DNA of 64,000 nt, from positions 2,714,344-2,778,343 of the forward strand of contig NZ_LT800497.1 of the NCBI RefSeq assembly GCF_900166635.1. The letters are read 5' to 3'. Numbering within the stretch: position 1 is the stretch's first letter; each line of letters starts with the position of its first letter. The notes under the pieces are model-generated. The model saw nothing but the letters and a program-made list of their open reading frames with translations. It searched no databases and had not been told where the DNA came from. Origin of the DNA: Oceanobacillus timonensis (GTDB taxonomy: Bacteria > Bacillota > Bacilli > Bacillales > Amphibacillaceae). This document shows positions 55,127-64,000 of this stretch, in pieces. Made by a program: the position numbers and the translations under genes.

Positions 55127-55843
55127 TTATAATCCGCCGTTAATATGAATAATTTCACCCTGGATATAACTGGATTCGTCACCCAATAAATAACTGACAG
55201 CATTGGCTACCTCTTCCGGACGGCCAGCGCGGTTTTCAGGGATTTCTTCAATAAAGACCGCTGCTTCTTCCGCAGATAAATGAGCATTCATTTTCGTATC
55301 GATGAAACCGGGACTTACTGCATTCACCTGAATATTTGATACAGCCACTTCTTTTGCCAAAGCCTTCACAAATATATTTTGGGCTCCTTTGACACTGGAG
55401 TAGACTACTTCATTACTTGCCCCGTAGTCTCCCCACATACTTGTAACAAATACAATACTCCCCTGCTGCCTGCGAATCATATCGGGTAAAAAATGATGTG
55501 TAATCAGCCAGGGTGACTTCACATGTACTTGTAATAAGGCATCCATTTCTTCTGGCTTCATATCCTGAAACAGACCATAATAAGCTTGACCACCTGCGAA
55601 GACAATTCCATCTACAGATATAGATACAGCTTGGATAAAAGCATGCACTTCTGTTTCATCTGCTACATTCACCTGATAAGCAGCTACAATAGCGTTATGA
55701 CGATCCGATTGCATCAACGCTTCAATTGGTGCCTGATTGGAATGATAATGCAGGATAAGCTGGTATCCGTCTGCCATCAATTTTTTGGCAATAGCGGATC
55801 CGATATCACCACTGGCCCCCATTAAAAGGATGGTTTTCTTCAT
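55127..55843 (-). CDS. ymfI: Short-chain dehydrogenase/reductase YmfI (FabG-like)
   Basis: A 238-residue SDR oxidoreductase. It starts MKKTILLMGASGDIGSAIA, with GGTGGAAG just upstream, and overlaps the ymfH stop by four bases. The NAD(P) loop is G-A-S-G-D-I-G (9-15), the catalytic Ser is in V-T-S-M-W, and the Y-x3-K pair is in Y-S-S-V-K. The C-terminal I-Q-G-E-I-I-H-I-N-G-G matches FabG-like proteins. Substrate is unknown. Confidence 0.92.
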   Translation of the reverse strand: MKKTILLMGASGDIGSAIAKKLMADGYQLILHYHSNQAPIEALMQSDRHNAIVAAYQVNVADETEVHAFIQAVSISVDGIVFAGGQAYYGLFQDMKPEEMDALLQVHVKSPWLITHHFLPDMIRRQQGSIVFVTSMWGDYGASNEVVYSSVKGAQNIFVKALAKEVAVSNIQVNAVSPGFIDTKMNAHLSAEEAAVFIEEIPENRAGRPEEVANAVSYLLGDESSYIQGEIIHINGGL

Positions 55844-57135
55844 TCTTCCACCGTTTCTTTTTGAATCGTACAAGTTGCCAGACGTTCTTCTTCAATCCAC
55901 GTACTTAAAAATGCATTGACATCCTGAACTGTCAGTTTTTGGATAAATGGCACGATATCCAGTAAATTCACATGCTTAAAAGCTAATGTAGCAAATTGAT
56001 TGGCAATAAATTCTAACGAGTTCATGGCACGGAGTATCTCCCCCATTTTTTTCTTTTTCATCCGTTCGAAAGCCGCTTCACTGATTTCCATATCCTTTGT
56101 TGACAACAGCATTTCCTGTACCCTGGAAGCAAATTGTTCCGGATGTTTGGTATTGGAACCAATGGCAACATACCCAAAGGACGATTGCAAATTACTTTCG
56201 AAAAAGAAACTGTTATCAATTAAATCAGCATCGTATAATTCTTGGTAAAAGTCGCCCCCGGTGGAAAAGAAATAATCGAGTACGATATCTGTTAATAAAT
56301 CACGTTTTAGATAAGCATCTCCTTGAAGCTGCTGTTTCGGCTCTTTAATACCTACTGAACATTTTGGTATCGACACCGGCATGTTTATTTTTAATTCTTT
56401 CTCTTTTACCTGATTCGGTTCTTCCGGGAATTCACGCTGTATATCCTCTAATTTATCAAATGATTTTTTTTCCTGGTTTTGGATAATGATATCCATCATC
56501 TGCTCCGGATCAACATTTCCCGTTACAAATAAAATCATATTTTCCGGATGGTAAAAAGTATGGTAACAGGTATACAGGTCATCTTTTGTAATCGTATAAA
56601 TCGAATCCACCGTACCGGCAATATCGATATTGACAGGATGATGATGGAACAATGCCTTATTCGTTCCCATGAACAGGCGCCAATCCGGCTGATCATCATA
56701 CATATTAATTTCCTGGGCGATAATACCTTTTTCCTTTTCAACCGACTGTTCCGAGAAATACGGATCCTGTACAAAATCAATCAATGTTAAAACATTTTTT
56801 TCAATATTACTTGTTGCTGAAAATAAATAAGCTGTCTCTGTAAACGAAGTAAATGCATTCGGAGAAGCTGCCTGTTTCGTAAAATCTGTAAAAACATCAC
56901 GGTCTTCTTTCTCAAATAATTTATGCTCCAAGAAATGTGCAATTCCATCCGGTACCGTAATTGGCTCATTTTGGCCAATAGGTACAAAGCTGCGATCAAC
57001 CGAGCCATAATTGGTCATAAAAACACCGTATGTTTTTGTCAGCTCTGGTTTTGGCAACAAACAAACCTGCAATCCATTATCCAGTTTTTTTTCATATAAT
57101 GTTTCGTCCACTGTTTCAAAATACTGCTTATTCAT
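55840..57135 (-). CDS. ymfH: M16-family zinc peptidase YmfH
   Basis: This is a processing-peptidase-like protein, 431 residues from the ATG preceded by AAGGAGGA. The inverted zinc motif H-x2-E-H is intact in G-I-A-H-F-L-E-H-K-L-F (about 70-74 of the shortened protein), and the distal Glu lies in E-K-G-I-I-A-Q-E-I-N-M. Together with YmfF it should form a two-chain protease resembling mitochondrial processing peptidase. The overlap with both neighbours implies coupled translation. Confidence 0.93.
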   Translation of the reverse strand: MNKQYFETVDETLYEKKLDNGLQVCLLPKPELTKTYGVFMTNYGSVDRSFVPIGQNEPITVPDGIAHFLEHKLFEKEDRDVFTDFTKQAASPNAFTSFTETAYLFSATSNIEKNVLTLIDFVQDPYFSEQSVEKEKGIIAQEINMYDDQPDWRLFMGTNKALFHHHPVNIDIAGTVDSIYTITKDDLYTCYHTFYHPENMILFVTGNVDPEQMMDIIIQNQEKKSFDKLEDIQREFPEEPNQVKEKELKINMPVSIPKCSVGIKEPKQQLQGDAYLKRDLLTDIVLDYFFSTGGDFYQELYDADLIDNSFFFESNLQSSFGYVAIGSNTKHPEQFASRVQEMLLSTKDMEISEAAFERMKKKKMGEILRAMNSLEFIANQFATLAFKHVNLLDIVPFIQKLTVQDVNAFLSTWIEEERLATCTIQKETVEE

Positions 57136-58417
57136 GAGCTGCTCCTCCTTCACTTGTTAATAGATAAACCATGTCTTCCTGCACTTGCTCCGCTACATCA
57201 ATAACCTGCTCTTTGGTTACCTGCTGGATGCCTGCAAACAGTTCATCCATGGTCATTTCTTTCTGCCCGACCACTTGCTGATACATTAATTCAATGATTC
57301 CCTGTGCATGATCCAGCGTCTCTTGTAACTGGTTAATGATAAGCTGCTTCGTTTCCTCTAATTCTTCTTCTGTAAAATCCCCGTTTTTCATGGCTTCCAT
57401 CTGCTCGCGAATAATCGACAGTGCTTTCTCATAGTCTGCCGGTGCAATACCGCTCATCACAAATAACAAACCTTTATGGCTTTCTATACGGGATGCCACT
57501 GTATAAGCAAGGCTATTTTTCTCTCTTACATTAATAAATAATTTTGAACTTGGAAAACCGCCAAAGAGGGCATTAAAAACCTGCAAAGCCGGGTATTTTT
57601 CATCCCGGTAAAGAATATTGGTCCGATAGCCAATATTTAATTTTGCCTGTTGAATCTGGTCTTTCTCAACGACTTCTTTTCCGTTTTCTACCTGCTTCGA
57701 TATATCTTCATCAGCAGGTGCTATGTCCTTTTGGTTTCCAGAACGTTTAAACTGTTGGGTTAATAGGTTCAACATCTGTTCTGCTTCGAAATCACCGCTC
57801 ACATAAACATCCATGGCATCTTCTGTACGGACATTTTCAAAATATGTGAACAATGCGTCATTTGAGAGTGTGGACAGGTCTTCTTCATAGCCCTGTGCAT
57901 GAATGCTGTATGCCTCATCACCACACATTTCATCAATTAATCGCATATTGGCATAGCTGGCCTTATTATCCTTAATGGAATGTATATTTTGACGCAGCGT
58001 CTCTTTTTCTCTCTCAAACACCTTCTGGGAAAAGCCATTACCTTCCTGATGCGGTTGATAAATCATTTCATGCAGTAACCCAGCAGCCCGTTCCATTAGA
58101 GAATCACTTTCCGGGAGAAACTTTGCATTCGGCACTTCTAAGTAAAACGTCAATATATGACTTTCTCCTTTTTTAGATCCGCCGATAGATATGACTGAAC
58201 CATACAGTTCTGCTAATTCTTCCTGCAGTTCTTTACGTGTTGGAAACGAAGCAGTTCCTTGTTTTAAAATATAAGGAAGTAACGCCCGTTTCGTGATAGT
58301 CTCCCTTTCTAACGGAGCACGGAATTTCACTGCAAAGGTAATTGTTTTATGCTTTTTATTTGGAAGTATGTGAAATTGGATATTGTTTTCCATCTTCTTG
58401 ATTTCTTTAACGCTCAT
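57128..58417 (-). CDS. ymfF: M16-like peptidase partner YmfF
   Basis: A 429-residue M16-fold protein. The region equivalent to the zinc site reads K-R-A-L-L-P-Y-I-L-K-Q-G-T, without H-x2-E-H, so it is the non-catalytic half. The second domain keeps the family pattern Y-P-A-L-Q-V-F-N-A-L-F-G-G-F-P-S-S-K-L-F. It overlaps ymfH by eight bases. The pair is conserved across Bacilli. Confidence 0.92.
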   Translation of the reverse strand: MSVKEIKKMENNIQFHILPNKKHKTITFAVKFRAPLERETITKRALLPYILKQGTASFPTRKELQEELAELYGSVISIGGSKKGESHILTFYLEVPNAKFLPESDSLMERAAGLLHEMIYQPHQEGNGFSQKVFEREKETLRQNIHSIKDNKASYANMRLIDEMCGDEAYSIHAQGYEEDLSTLSNDALFTYFENVRTEDAMDVYVSGDFEAEQMLNLLTQQFKRSGNQKDIAPADEDISKQVENGKEVVEKDQIQQAKLNIGYRTNILYRDEKYPALQVFNALFGGFPSSKLFINVREKNSLAYTVASRIESHKGLLFVMSGIAPADYEKALSIIREQMEAMKNGDFTEEELEETKQLIINQLQETLDHAQGIIELMYQQVVGQKEMTMDELFAGIQQVTKEQVIDVAEQVQEDMVYLLTSEGGAAHE

Positions 58418-58886
58418 AATTATCCTCCATTCTTAACGATCTACTATTTATTTTACGCCTTTCTCTTCCTTATCATCCATCATCCTGAAAGAAAACAAAA
58501 AATAATTTATCGCAGTGCAACAGACTGGGGCTGGGACTGGGACTACCAATGCTGTCAGGTTAATCAATTTTATAAAAATTATATTCGATACAGGTAGATA
58601 GTAATAAAACTATCTAGCGGAGGAAAAACACGGAGACTCCTGCGGGAAAGCGCAAATGTCTTCGGTGGGACGAGTAAGCGCAGTCCCAGTGGGAAGACCC
58701 CGCAGGAAAAAAGCGAACTTCTTTTTTCCGAGGAGGAGTGAGCTCGGGGCCCGCGGAAAGCGTAGTGTTTTTCCGTAGCGGTCATATTAACCTGACAACC
58801 TTGCTGCGATTACTCGTCCCATCGAAAACCATTGCGCTTACCATTGTTGTCAGGTTACCGCGACCGCTACGAAATAAAGTTTCACT
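58418..58886. repeat. Repeat-rich intergenic region ymfF-ymfC
   Basis: Bases 58540-58880 are built from repeats. GACTCCTGCGGGAAAGCGC (58632 on) faces CCCCGCAGG. The palindromic middle continues GAGGAGTGAGCTCGGGGCCC, then GCGGAAAGCGTAGTG. The 41-base core (58759-58799) is followed by a partial reverse core (58846-58872, GTTGTCAGGTTACCGCGACC). A further CTGTCAGGTTA lies at 58551. No gene is seen. This architecture resembles intergenic repeats common in Bacillaceae, and copies of the core occur at 12406 and 46431. Confidence 0.7.
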
Positions 58887-59612
58887 TTATATTCTTTTCC
58901 GCACAACCTGAAAGCGAAACATATCTGCCCGAAAATAATTCATGGAATATAAAACAGCCTCATCATCACTGGTATAATGCATCTGTTTTAACAAAAGCAG
59001 CGGATCATCCGGCGTACATTGCAAAATACTGTAGATTCGTTCATGATATGTAAATGGTTCTATATCCGCTATGGCATAAGCAATTTGTTTTTCCGAAGCT
59101 GCTTCAATCGTGCTGATAATAGACGCTTTTTCCCGCAGTTTTGCTAACGATAGATAAGGTGCCGGTGCTTTATCCATACAAAACACAACAGGAACATCAT
59201 CCGCCGTACGGATTCTTTCTATTGTTGTGACAGATTCCAGATCAAATTTACCGAAATCACGCTGTTCCTGTACGGTAGCGTCTAATACATCGGTGCTAAT
59301 ATATTGTGTTCCCGGCTTTTTTCCAGACTGTTTAATCATATACGTTACGCTGCTCAGCTCTTCAATACCAGCTTGAAATAACGGGGTCGCATTGACAAAT
59401 GTGCCGACGCCATGTTTGCGGGTGACAATTTGGTCTTCTTCCAGCATCCTCAACGCTTCCCTTAACGTTGCCCGGGAAACTCCTAATTGTTTGGAAAGCG
59501 TATATTCTGATGGCAATTTTTCTTCCTCTGTATACGTTCCGTCTGCAATACCTGCTTTTATTTTATCCATTACCTGTAAATATAAATGTCTCTCATCATC
59601 ACGTAAAGTCAT
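58887..59612 (-). CDS. ymfC: GntR/HutC-family transcription regulator YmfC
   Basis: A 241-residue repressor-type regulator. The N-terminal winged helix (about 10-75) has K-L-P-S-E-Y-T-L-S-K-Q-L-G-V-S-R-A-T-L-R-E-A-L. The C-terminal UTRA ligand domain (about 90-235) has the D-x-P-V-V-F-C and L-Y-S-M-N-Y-F-R-A-D motifs. Ligand and targets are unknown. Place between spoIIIE and ymfF matches B. subtilis. Confidence 0.9.
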   Translation of the reverse strand: MTLRDDERHLYLQVMDKIKAGIADGTYTEEEKLPSEYTLSKQLGVSRATLREALRMLEEDQIVTRKHGVGTFVNATPLFQAGIEELSSVTYMIKQSGKKPGTQYISTDVLDATVQEQRDFGKFDLESVTTIERIRTADDVPVVFCMDKAPAPYLSLAKLREKASIISTIEAASEKQIAYAIADIEPFTYHERIYSILQCTPDDPLLLLKQMHYTSDDEAVLYSMNYFRADMFRFQVVRKRI

Positions 59613-59716
59613 TTTTCCACCTCTTTCCTATTATATACTTGATAATAACCTTTTATATCTGCTTCTAATCGTATCATTTCTTCAATGAATTTTGAACTTT
59701 TGACTTGCCGCATGGA

Positions 59717-59752
59717 AAAAGCGGCTTACCTCCCAGAGATAAACCGCGTTTC
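59717..59752 (-). terminator. Terminator after spoIIIE
   Basis: AAACGCGGTTTA and TAAGCCGCTTTT (minus-strand sense) pair with one mismatch and a G-U, followed by TTTTT. It lies directly after the stop codon. Confidence 0.75.
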
Positions 59753-59753
59753 T

Positions 59754-62099
59754 TTAAGATGTACCAGAGTGCTCTTCTGCCTGGTCAGATACCAGTACGG
59801 TACGGGGTTTGCTTCCTTCATAAGGCCCGACAATACCACGTTCTTCCATGGCGTCGATTAACCGGGCAGCCCTTGTATAACCAATCCGGAAGCGGCGCTG
59901 CAACTTAGAGACGCTGGCACTTTGCATTTCAATAATCAATTGCACGGCCTCATCATAGAGTTCGTCATCTACTTCCTCTACAACTTCATTCGTCTCTTCC
60001 GGTATCATTTCTTCCTGATAACTTGCCTGTTGTTGTTCCACACAGTGTTCAACAATGCGTTCCACCTCTTCATCCGATAAAAATGCACCTTGCACACGGG
60101 TGGTCTTAGAACTGCCGGCCGGAACATACAGCATATCGCCGCGTCCCAGTAATTTCTCTGCTCCACCTGAATCCAGAATCGTACGTGAATCAGTTGTCGA
60201 TGAAACACTAAACGCTATTCTGGATGGAATATTTGCTTTAATTACACCGGTAATAACGTCTACAGATGGACGTTGTGTCGCAATAATCAAATGAATCCCA
60301 GCTGCCCTTGCCATTTGTGCAAGCCGGGTAATCGCATCTTCCACGTCATTGGAAGCTACCATCATTAAATCCGCCAGCTCATCTACCAGTACCACAATAT
60401 ATGGCAAGTAAGGCTGCTGATCCTCTTCAGCTGCCGTTTCATTAAACTTCCGGATATAAGCGTTATATGCCTCCATATTTCTTGTACCGCTGTCTGAAAA
60501 CAGATCATATCTCCGTTCCATCTCGTCAACAATCTTTTTTAAAGCCCTGGAAGCTTTTTTCGGGTCAGTAACCACAGGTGTTAATAGATGCGGAATTCCG
60601 TTGTATACATTCAACTCTACTTTTTTCGGGTCAATCATCATCATCTTCACTTCATGCGGTTTGGCACGCATTAAAATACTGGTAATAATGCCATTGACAC
60701 AGACACTTTTCCCGCTTCCTGTCGCACCTGCAATCAGTAAATGCGGCATTTTATTTAGTTCACCGGCTATTGCTTCCCCGGAAATATCCCGGCCTAAAGC
60801 AAACATCAATTTATTCGTTTTAGACGATTGTTTATCCAGCACTTCCCGAAGCGAAACCATCGCGATTTCTTTGTTGGGAACTTCAATGCCGACTGCTGAT
60901 TTACCTGGTATAGGCGCTTCGATACGAATATCTTTGGCTGCCAGTGCCAGCGCAATATCATCATGCAGACCAACGATTTTACTGACCTTCACACCAGACT
61001 CCGGATAAACTTCATATTTGGTCACTGCCGGTCCGACATGTACTTTGGCTATCTTCGCTTTCACACCGAAACTTTGAAAAGTCCGGTCGAGTTTGCGGAC
61101 CGTTGCCTGGATATGGGATTTTTCCTGCTGTTGCGAATGATGTGCCGGATTAGCTAATAATTCCATTGATGGCAGCTGATAATCATGATTTTCTGTTGCT
61201 GTCATCGGCATTCCTTCATGCGCTTCTTCCTCGTGGTCTATGTTTGCTGTTTTTTCTTTCGTATTCTCTGTTTTTCCTTTATTGGCTTCTGTTCCAGGCT
61301 GTTCCTGGTAGGCGACATCTGTAAAATCATTGATAAGAAGCTCTTCCGCACTGTATTCTTGTTCTTCCGGGGCAGCATTATCTGCCTCTGCCCGGCTTTT
61401 CGTTACAGTATCGGGAACGTCTTTTTGATTCTTATTTTCTTCTTCCTTACGCTCAGCCCGGTTCTCTTTAGACCTTTCGATACGTTCTCCAAGATAAGCA
61501 AAAGTCGCTTTTATTCCCGCTGTCAGTTTTTTTATAAAATCACCAATGGATAAGTTTGTCATAAAGATAATCCCGATGAGAAAACAGAAAAACACAACTA
61601 TCCGAGAACCTGCAATAGAAAACAGGAAGTAGGAAATCGTGAATAAAAGTGCGCCAAACATACCGCCGCCGGTCTGTACCAATGTACCTGTTCCGTCTAA
61701 ATATTGAAAGTAAAGCTGCCAGGTCAACCCCAGAATCGAAACATCCTCCGCATTTGTCAGCAGACTTTCCATCACCTGTACATGGGTCAGTAATAACATA
61801 CCAGCCATAAAGATATAAAATCCGATTAATCTTCTGGTCAGAAAATCAGGGGCTTTTCTTTTAAAAATAAGGTAAAAGCCAATGATAAATAAGGCCACAG
61901 GAATAATAAAATGCCATATTCCCATGAAAAATTGGAATATGTTCCCAAGCCAGTCCGGTATAGCACCACCGCTTAATATAGCTGCCCCGCTTCCAAATAT
62001 AGCAATAAAGATTAATAATAGTCCTGTTAACTCCATTTGCAGTCCTTTAGCCTGCTTGGTTGTCCGTTTTTTTCTTTTCTTTCTTTTTTTGGCAGCCAT
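59754..62099 (-). CDS. spoIIIE: DNA translocase SpoIIIE (FtsK family)
   Basis: SpoIIIE pumps the chromosome into the forespore across the septum. The 781 residues comprise a basic N-terminus, four membrane helices (about 25-190), a variable acidic linker (about 215-320) and the RecA-like motor with Walker A G-A-T-G-S-G-K-S near 456 and [10 protein letters not shown] near 575. The C-terminal gamma winged-helix domain ([21 protein letters not shown]) reads the SRS orientation sequences. ymfC lies downstream, as in B. subtilis. Confidence 0.96.
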   Translation of the reverse strand: MAAKKRKKRKKRTTKQAKGLQMELTGLLLIFIAIFGSGAAILSGGAIPDWLGNIFQFFMGIWHFIIPVALFIIGFYLIFKRKAPDFLTRRLIGFYIFMAGMLLLTHVQVMESLLTNAEDVSILGLTWQLYFQYLDGTGTLVQTGGGMFGALLFTISYFLFSIAGSRIVVFFCFLIGIIFMTNLSIGDFIKKLTAGIKATFAYLGERIERSKENRAERKEEENKNQKDVPDTVTKSRAEADNAAPEEQEYSAEELLINDFTDVAYQEQPGTEANKGKTENTKEKTANIDHEEEAHEGMPMTATENHDYQLPSMELLANPAHHSQQQEKSHIQATVRKLDRTFQSFGVKAKIAKVHVGPAVTKYEVYPESGVKVSKIVGLHDDIALALAAKDIRIEAPIPGKSAVGIEVPNKEIAMVSLREVLDKQSSKTNKLMFALGRDISGEAIAGELNKMPHLLIAGATGSGKSVCVNGIITSILMRAKPHEVKMMMIDPKKVELNVYNGIPHLLTPVVTDPKKASRALKKIVDEMERRYDLFSDSGTRNMEAYNAYIRKFNETAAEEDQQPYLPYIVVLVDELADLMMVASNDVEDAITRLAQMARAAGIHLIIATQRPSVDVITGVIKANIPSRIAFSVSSTTDSRTILDSGGAEKLLGRGDMLYVPAGSSKTTRVQGAFLSDEEVERIVEHCVEQQQASYQEEMIPEETNEVVEEVDDELYDEAVQLIIEMQSASVSKLQRRFRIGYTRAARLIDAMEERGIVGPYEGSKPRTVLVSDQAEEHSGTS

Positions 62100-62187
62100 T
62101 TTCTCACCCCCGTATGTATAACAAATAAAGATTGCCAGAATAGTAGATTCGAAATACTAAAAATCAAACTTCCCAGCGTAACAAGGA

Positions 62188-62265
62188 AACTGGAATCAGT
62201 TCTCTTTATGCAGACAGAGAGACTTCATCAGGTGTCTTCTCTATAAAGAGGCCACTGTTCCAGTT
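62188..62265 (-). other. Long hairpin in the spoIIIE leader
   Basis: AACTGGAATCAGTTCTCTTT (62188 on) pairs with 62243-62265 over about 20 of 22 positions. A second inner stem, AGAGAGAC with GTCTTCTCT, lies inside. It falls within the untranslated leader expected from the extended -10 promoter at 62316. It could be a cis-acting RNA structure or a weak terminator of the tepA-ylzJ unit, as its T-tract is poor. Confidence 0.5.
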
Positions 62266-62315
62266 ATCATATCATCCCATATTCTTTCTTGCATTTATCT
62301 TTTTACCATTTCTTT

Positions 62316-62324
62316 ATTATAGCA
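62316..62324 (-). promoter_or_regulatory. Extended -10 promoter of spoIIIE
   Basis: TGCTATAAT on the minus strand is a full extended -10 box. The -35 position (TATCAG) is poor. It predicts a leader of about 210 bases. Confidence 0.55.
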
Positions 62325-62334
62325 CAGATTTCCA

Positions 62335-62541
62335 TCAGCTGATAATTCTTCCTGGTAAAAAATCCGGATTCAAATAATCATTCGGATTACTCGAAATCAA
62401 CTGATTAATTTGATAGTTGCCATCCTCGTTTTTCGAGACAAATACCGTTCTGCCCTGCCATTCCACTGCTTGTATCTCGTTTCCTGTCCCTTGTGCTTCC
62501 GGGAAAATTTCCTGATAGGACAAAGGAGTATAGAGTATCAT
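62335..62541 (-). CDS. ylzJ: YlzJ-like protein
   Basis: A 68-residue protein of unknown function. It begins [14 protein letters not shown] and ends N-P-D-F-L-P-G-R, both typical of the YlzJ-like family. It overlaps the tepA stop by four bases. Synteny (tepA-ylzJ-spoIIIE) supports the call. Confidence 0.85.
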   Translation of the reverse strand: MILYTPLSYQEIFPEAQGTGNEIQAVEWQGRTVFVSKNEDGNYQINQLISSNPNDYLNPDFLPGRIIS

Positions 62542-63278
62542 GAAGCGTCACCTTCTTTTTCCGGATGCGTTTGCTGTATCATCTGATTTAAATTTTGAAT
62601 TGCTTCTTTAACACCGCCGACTTCATCAATAATCCCAAAGTCCACAGCTTCCTTGCCAACCACATTTGTGCCAATATCGCGTGTCAGATTCCCTTTTGCA
62701 AACATCAGCTCTTTCAGCTTTTCGGAATCAATATTGGAATGGTCGACAATAAACTGAATCACCCGTTCCTGCATTTTGTCCAGATATTCAAAAGTTTGCG
62801 GCACGCCAATAACCATTCCTGTTAACCGGACTGGATGGATGGTCATCGTTGCTGTTGGAACAATAAAGGAATAATCCGTCGCCACGGCAATGGGTGCGCC
62901 GATGGAATGACCGCCTCCCAATACAATCGAAGTAGTCGGCTTCGACATCGAAGCAATCATTTCCGCCAGAGCAAGCCCGGCCTCTACATCCCCGCCAACT
63001 GTATTTAACAAAATAATTAAACCTTCAATTTTAGGATTTTGTTCTACGGCAATCAGCTGCGGCAGCAAATGTTCATATTTTGTAGTTTTATTTTGCGGCG
63101 GCAGCTGAAGATGTCCTTCCACCTGTCCGATAATCGATAAAACATGGATGTTTGAATCAGGCGCCTGCGGAACATTTGCTTGCCCAAGCTGCTGTATTTT
63201 TTCTACCAGAGAGGATGCGTTCTGCTGATTTTCCTCTTCTCCTTGATTTTCATTATTATCATCCGTATCCATACGCAT
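62538..63278 (-). CDS. tepA: TepA, ClpP-like serine protease
   Basis: A 246-residue ClpP/crotonase-fold peptidase, once proposed to help protein translocation and later reported to act in degradation of spore proteins during outgrowth. The nucleophile is in G-G-G-H-S-I-G-A-P (Ser about 125) and the His in M-T-I-H-P-V-R-L. The N-terminal 40 residues are acidic and Asn-rich. AAGGAG lies seven bases before the first ATG. In B. subtilis, dapA and rnjB lie between dapG and this gene; both are missing here. Confidence 0.92.
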   Translation of the reverse strand: MRMDTDDNNENQGEEENQQNASSLVEKIQQLGQANVPQAPDSNIHVLSIIGQVEGHLQLPPQNKTTKYEHLLPQLIAVEQNPKIEGLIILLNTVGGDVEAGLALAEMIASMSKPTTSIVLGGGHSIGAPIAVATDYSFIVPTATMTIHPVRLTGMVIGVPQTFEYLDKMQERVIQFIVDHSNIDSEKLKELMFAKGNLTRDIGTNVVGKEAVDFGIIDEVGGVKEAIQNLNQMIQQTHPEKEGDAS

Positions 63279-63392
63279 ATGAAAACTCCTTCCAGCTGTG
63301 TTTATATGATTAGTATAAACAATCCGTTAAAAATCATGCGGAAGAAGGCATATAGAAACTGCATTCCTTTTTTTCAAATATTATTCCATGTA

Positions 63393-63439
63393 AAAAAAAG
63401 GGCATAAAGCAGATGGAAAAGCTGCTTCATGCCCTTTTT
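63393..63439 (-). terminator. dapG terminator
   Basis: AAAAAGGGCAT and AAGCAG pair with CTGCTT and ATGCCCTTTTT across a bulge, giving a stem of about 18 pairs just after the dapG stop. Confidence 0.88.
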
Positions 63440-63443
63440 CTAT

Positions 63444-64000
63444 TTATAATGGTACTTCCTGTTTACTTAATCCAAATACTTCATGTAATGCATTTACTGC
63501 AGTTACTAACTCATGATCGTGGACTAAAACCCAAATGGTCGTATGGCTGTCTGCTGACTGCAATATTTGTACACCAACATCTGTTAATGCCTTTACGATT
63601 TTAGAAGCAACACCTGGAACACCGGTCATTCCTGCGCCCACAGCTGAAACCTTGGCACAATTCTCTTTCATTTCCGGCTGAAAACCAAGCACCTCTAAAA
63701 TCTCAATCGCTTTTGCCGTCAGTTCGGATGGAACAGTATACGCCACGCCGGTTGGGGAAATATTAATAAAGTCTACAGAAATACCCGCTTCTGCCATTGC
63801 CTTAAATACTTCGGACTGCATGCGATAAGCCGACTCTTTCGTCTGCACTTTAATTTGCGTTACGTTCGCAATATGAGCAATCCCTGTAATCATCCGCTCG
63901 GAAATATCCGCACTTTCCTCTTCAACCCGCGAAGAAGTCACAAGCGTTCCCATTCGTTCGGAATAGGTGGAGCGGATTCGCATCGGGATTTTTCCCTGCA
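63444..64000 (-). CDS. dapG: Aspartokinase 1 (DapG), C-terminal part
   Basis: The frame is open to the right edge, and the visible 185 codons are the regulatory half of an aspartate kinase. G-K-I-P-M-R-I-R-S-T-Y and G-T-L-V-T-S begin the region. Two ACT domains follow (I-T-G-I-A-H-I-A-N-V-T-Q-I-K-V and K-V-S-A-V-G-A-G-M-T-G-V-P-G-V-A). DapG is the diaminopimelate-inhibited isozyme in B. subtilis, serving cell wall, lysine and dipicolinate synthesis. Synteny with tepA and spoIIIE supports DapG over other isozymes. The ATG at 63981-63983 is internal. Confidence 0.9.
   Translation of the reverse strand, partial: QGKIPMRIRSTYSERMGTLVTSSRVEEESADISERMITGIAHIANVTQIKVQTKESAYRMQSEVFKAMAEAGISVDFINISPTGVAYTVPSELTAKAIEILEVLGFQPEMKENCAKVSAVGAGMTGVPGVASKIVKALTDVGVQILQSADSHTTIWVLVHDHELVTAVNALHEVFGLSKQEVPL

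Noticed and set aside
58540..58880. CRISPR-like array
   Set aside because: Repeats are inverted and irregular, without constant unit and spacer lengths, and no cas genes are near.
60601..61008. A 135-codon plus-strand frame inside spoIIIE
   Set aside because: It is the antisense of the conserved motor domain and has no start signals of its own.

Overview
The window is chromosomal DNA of a low-GC, endospore-forming member of the Bacillaceae. Evidence for this is the set of sporulation genes (spoIIP, gpr, sigK, cotE, spoVS, spoIIIE, sda), the comE competence operon, a CIRCE-controlled hrcA-dnaK operon, RNase Y, Hfq and an Mrp-type antiporter, together with strong AGGAGG ribosome sites and frequent TTG/GTG starts. 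Gene order is close to Bacillus subtilis. The Mrp operon and the divergence of several proteins hint at a halotolerant or alkaliphilic genus such as Oceanobacillus or Virgibacillus, but the genus is inference.

Layout. 1-1.7 kb: the 3' end of a catalase gene and a Bcr/CflA drug exporter. 1.9-26.2 kb: a block matching the B. subtilis yqe region, nearly all on the minus strand: yqeG, yqeH, aroE, yhbY, nadD, yqeK, rsfS, yqeM, comEA-EB-EC, holA, gpr, spoIIP, yqxA, lepA, hemW, hrcA-grpE-dnaK-dnaJ-prmA-rsmE, with rpsT and yqzM on the plus strand. 26.6-27.0 kb: sda, with a cluster of DnaA boxes upstream. 27.5-33.3 kb: mrpABCDEFG on the plus strand. 33.5-34.2 kb: an uninterrupted sigK. 34.3-64 kb: a second B. 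subtilis-like block on the minus strand: dapG (cut by the window edge), tepA, ylzJ, spoIIIE, ymfC, ymfF, ymfH, ymfI, ymfJ, ymfK, rodZ, pgsA, cinA, recA, then rny, ymdB, spoVS, miaB, ricA, cotE, mutS, mutL, miaA, hfq.

The accessory part is the recA-rny gap (46.1-49.5 kb). It holds a flavin oxidoreductase gene and an IS110-family element. The transposase is preceded by about 420 bases of non-coding DNA that fold on paper into two domains. One is closed by an almost unbroken helix joining bases 47533-47546 to 47800-47813. This is a strong candidate for the element's bridge (guide) RNA. To the right of the element lies a minus-strand sigma-A promoter overlapped by a Fur-like box that points at the oxidoreductase gene through the element, so the insertion may have cut that gene off from an iron-controlled promoter. 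The whole segment is bracketed by two similar repeat-plus-terminator modules.

Other non-coding structure includes a dispersed repeat whose 41-base core occurs at 12406, 46431, 58759 and (partial) 58846, a 230-base structured repeat inside the chaperone operon (3660-3893), a 14-base perfect inverted repeat bracketing TATAAT upstream of ymfK, clustered TGACG half-sites upstream of mrpA, a SOS box upstream of recA, and a long hairpin in the spoIIIE leader. Most of the window is ordinary core genome.
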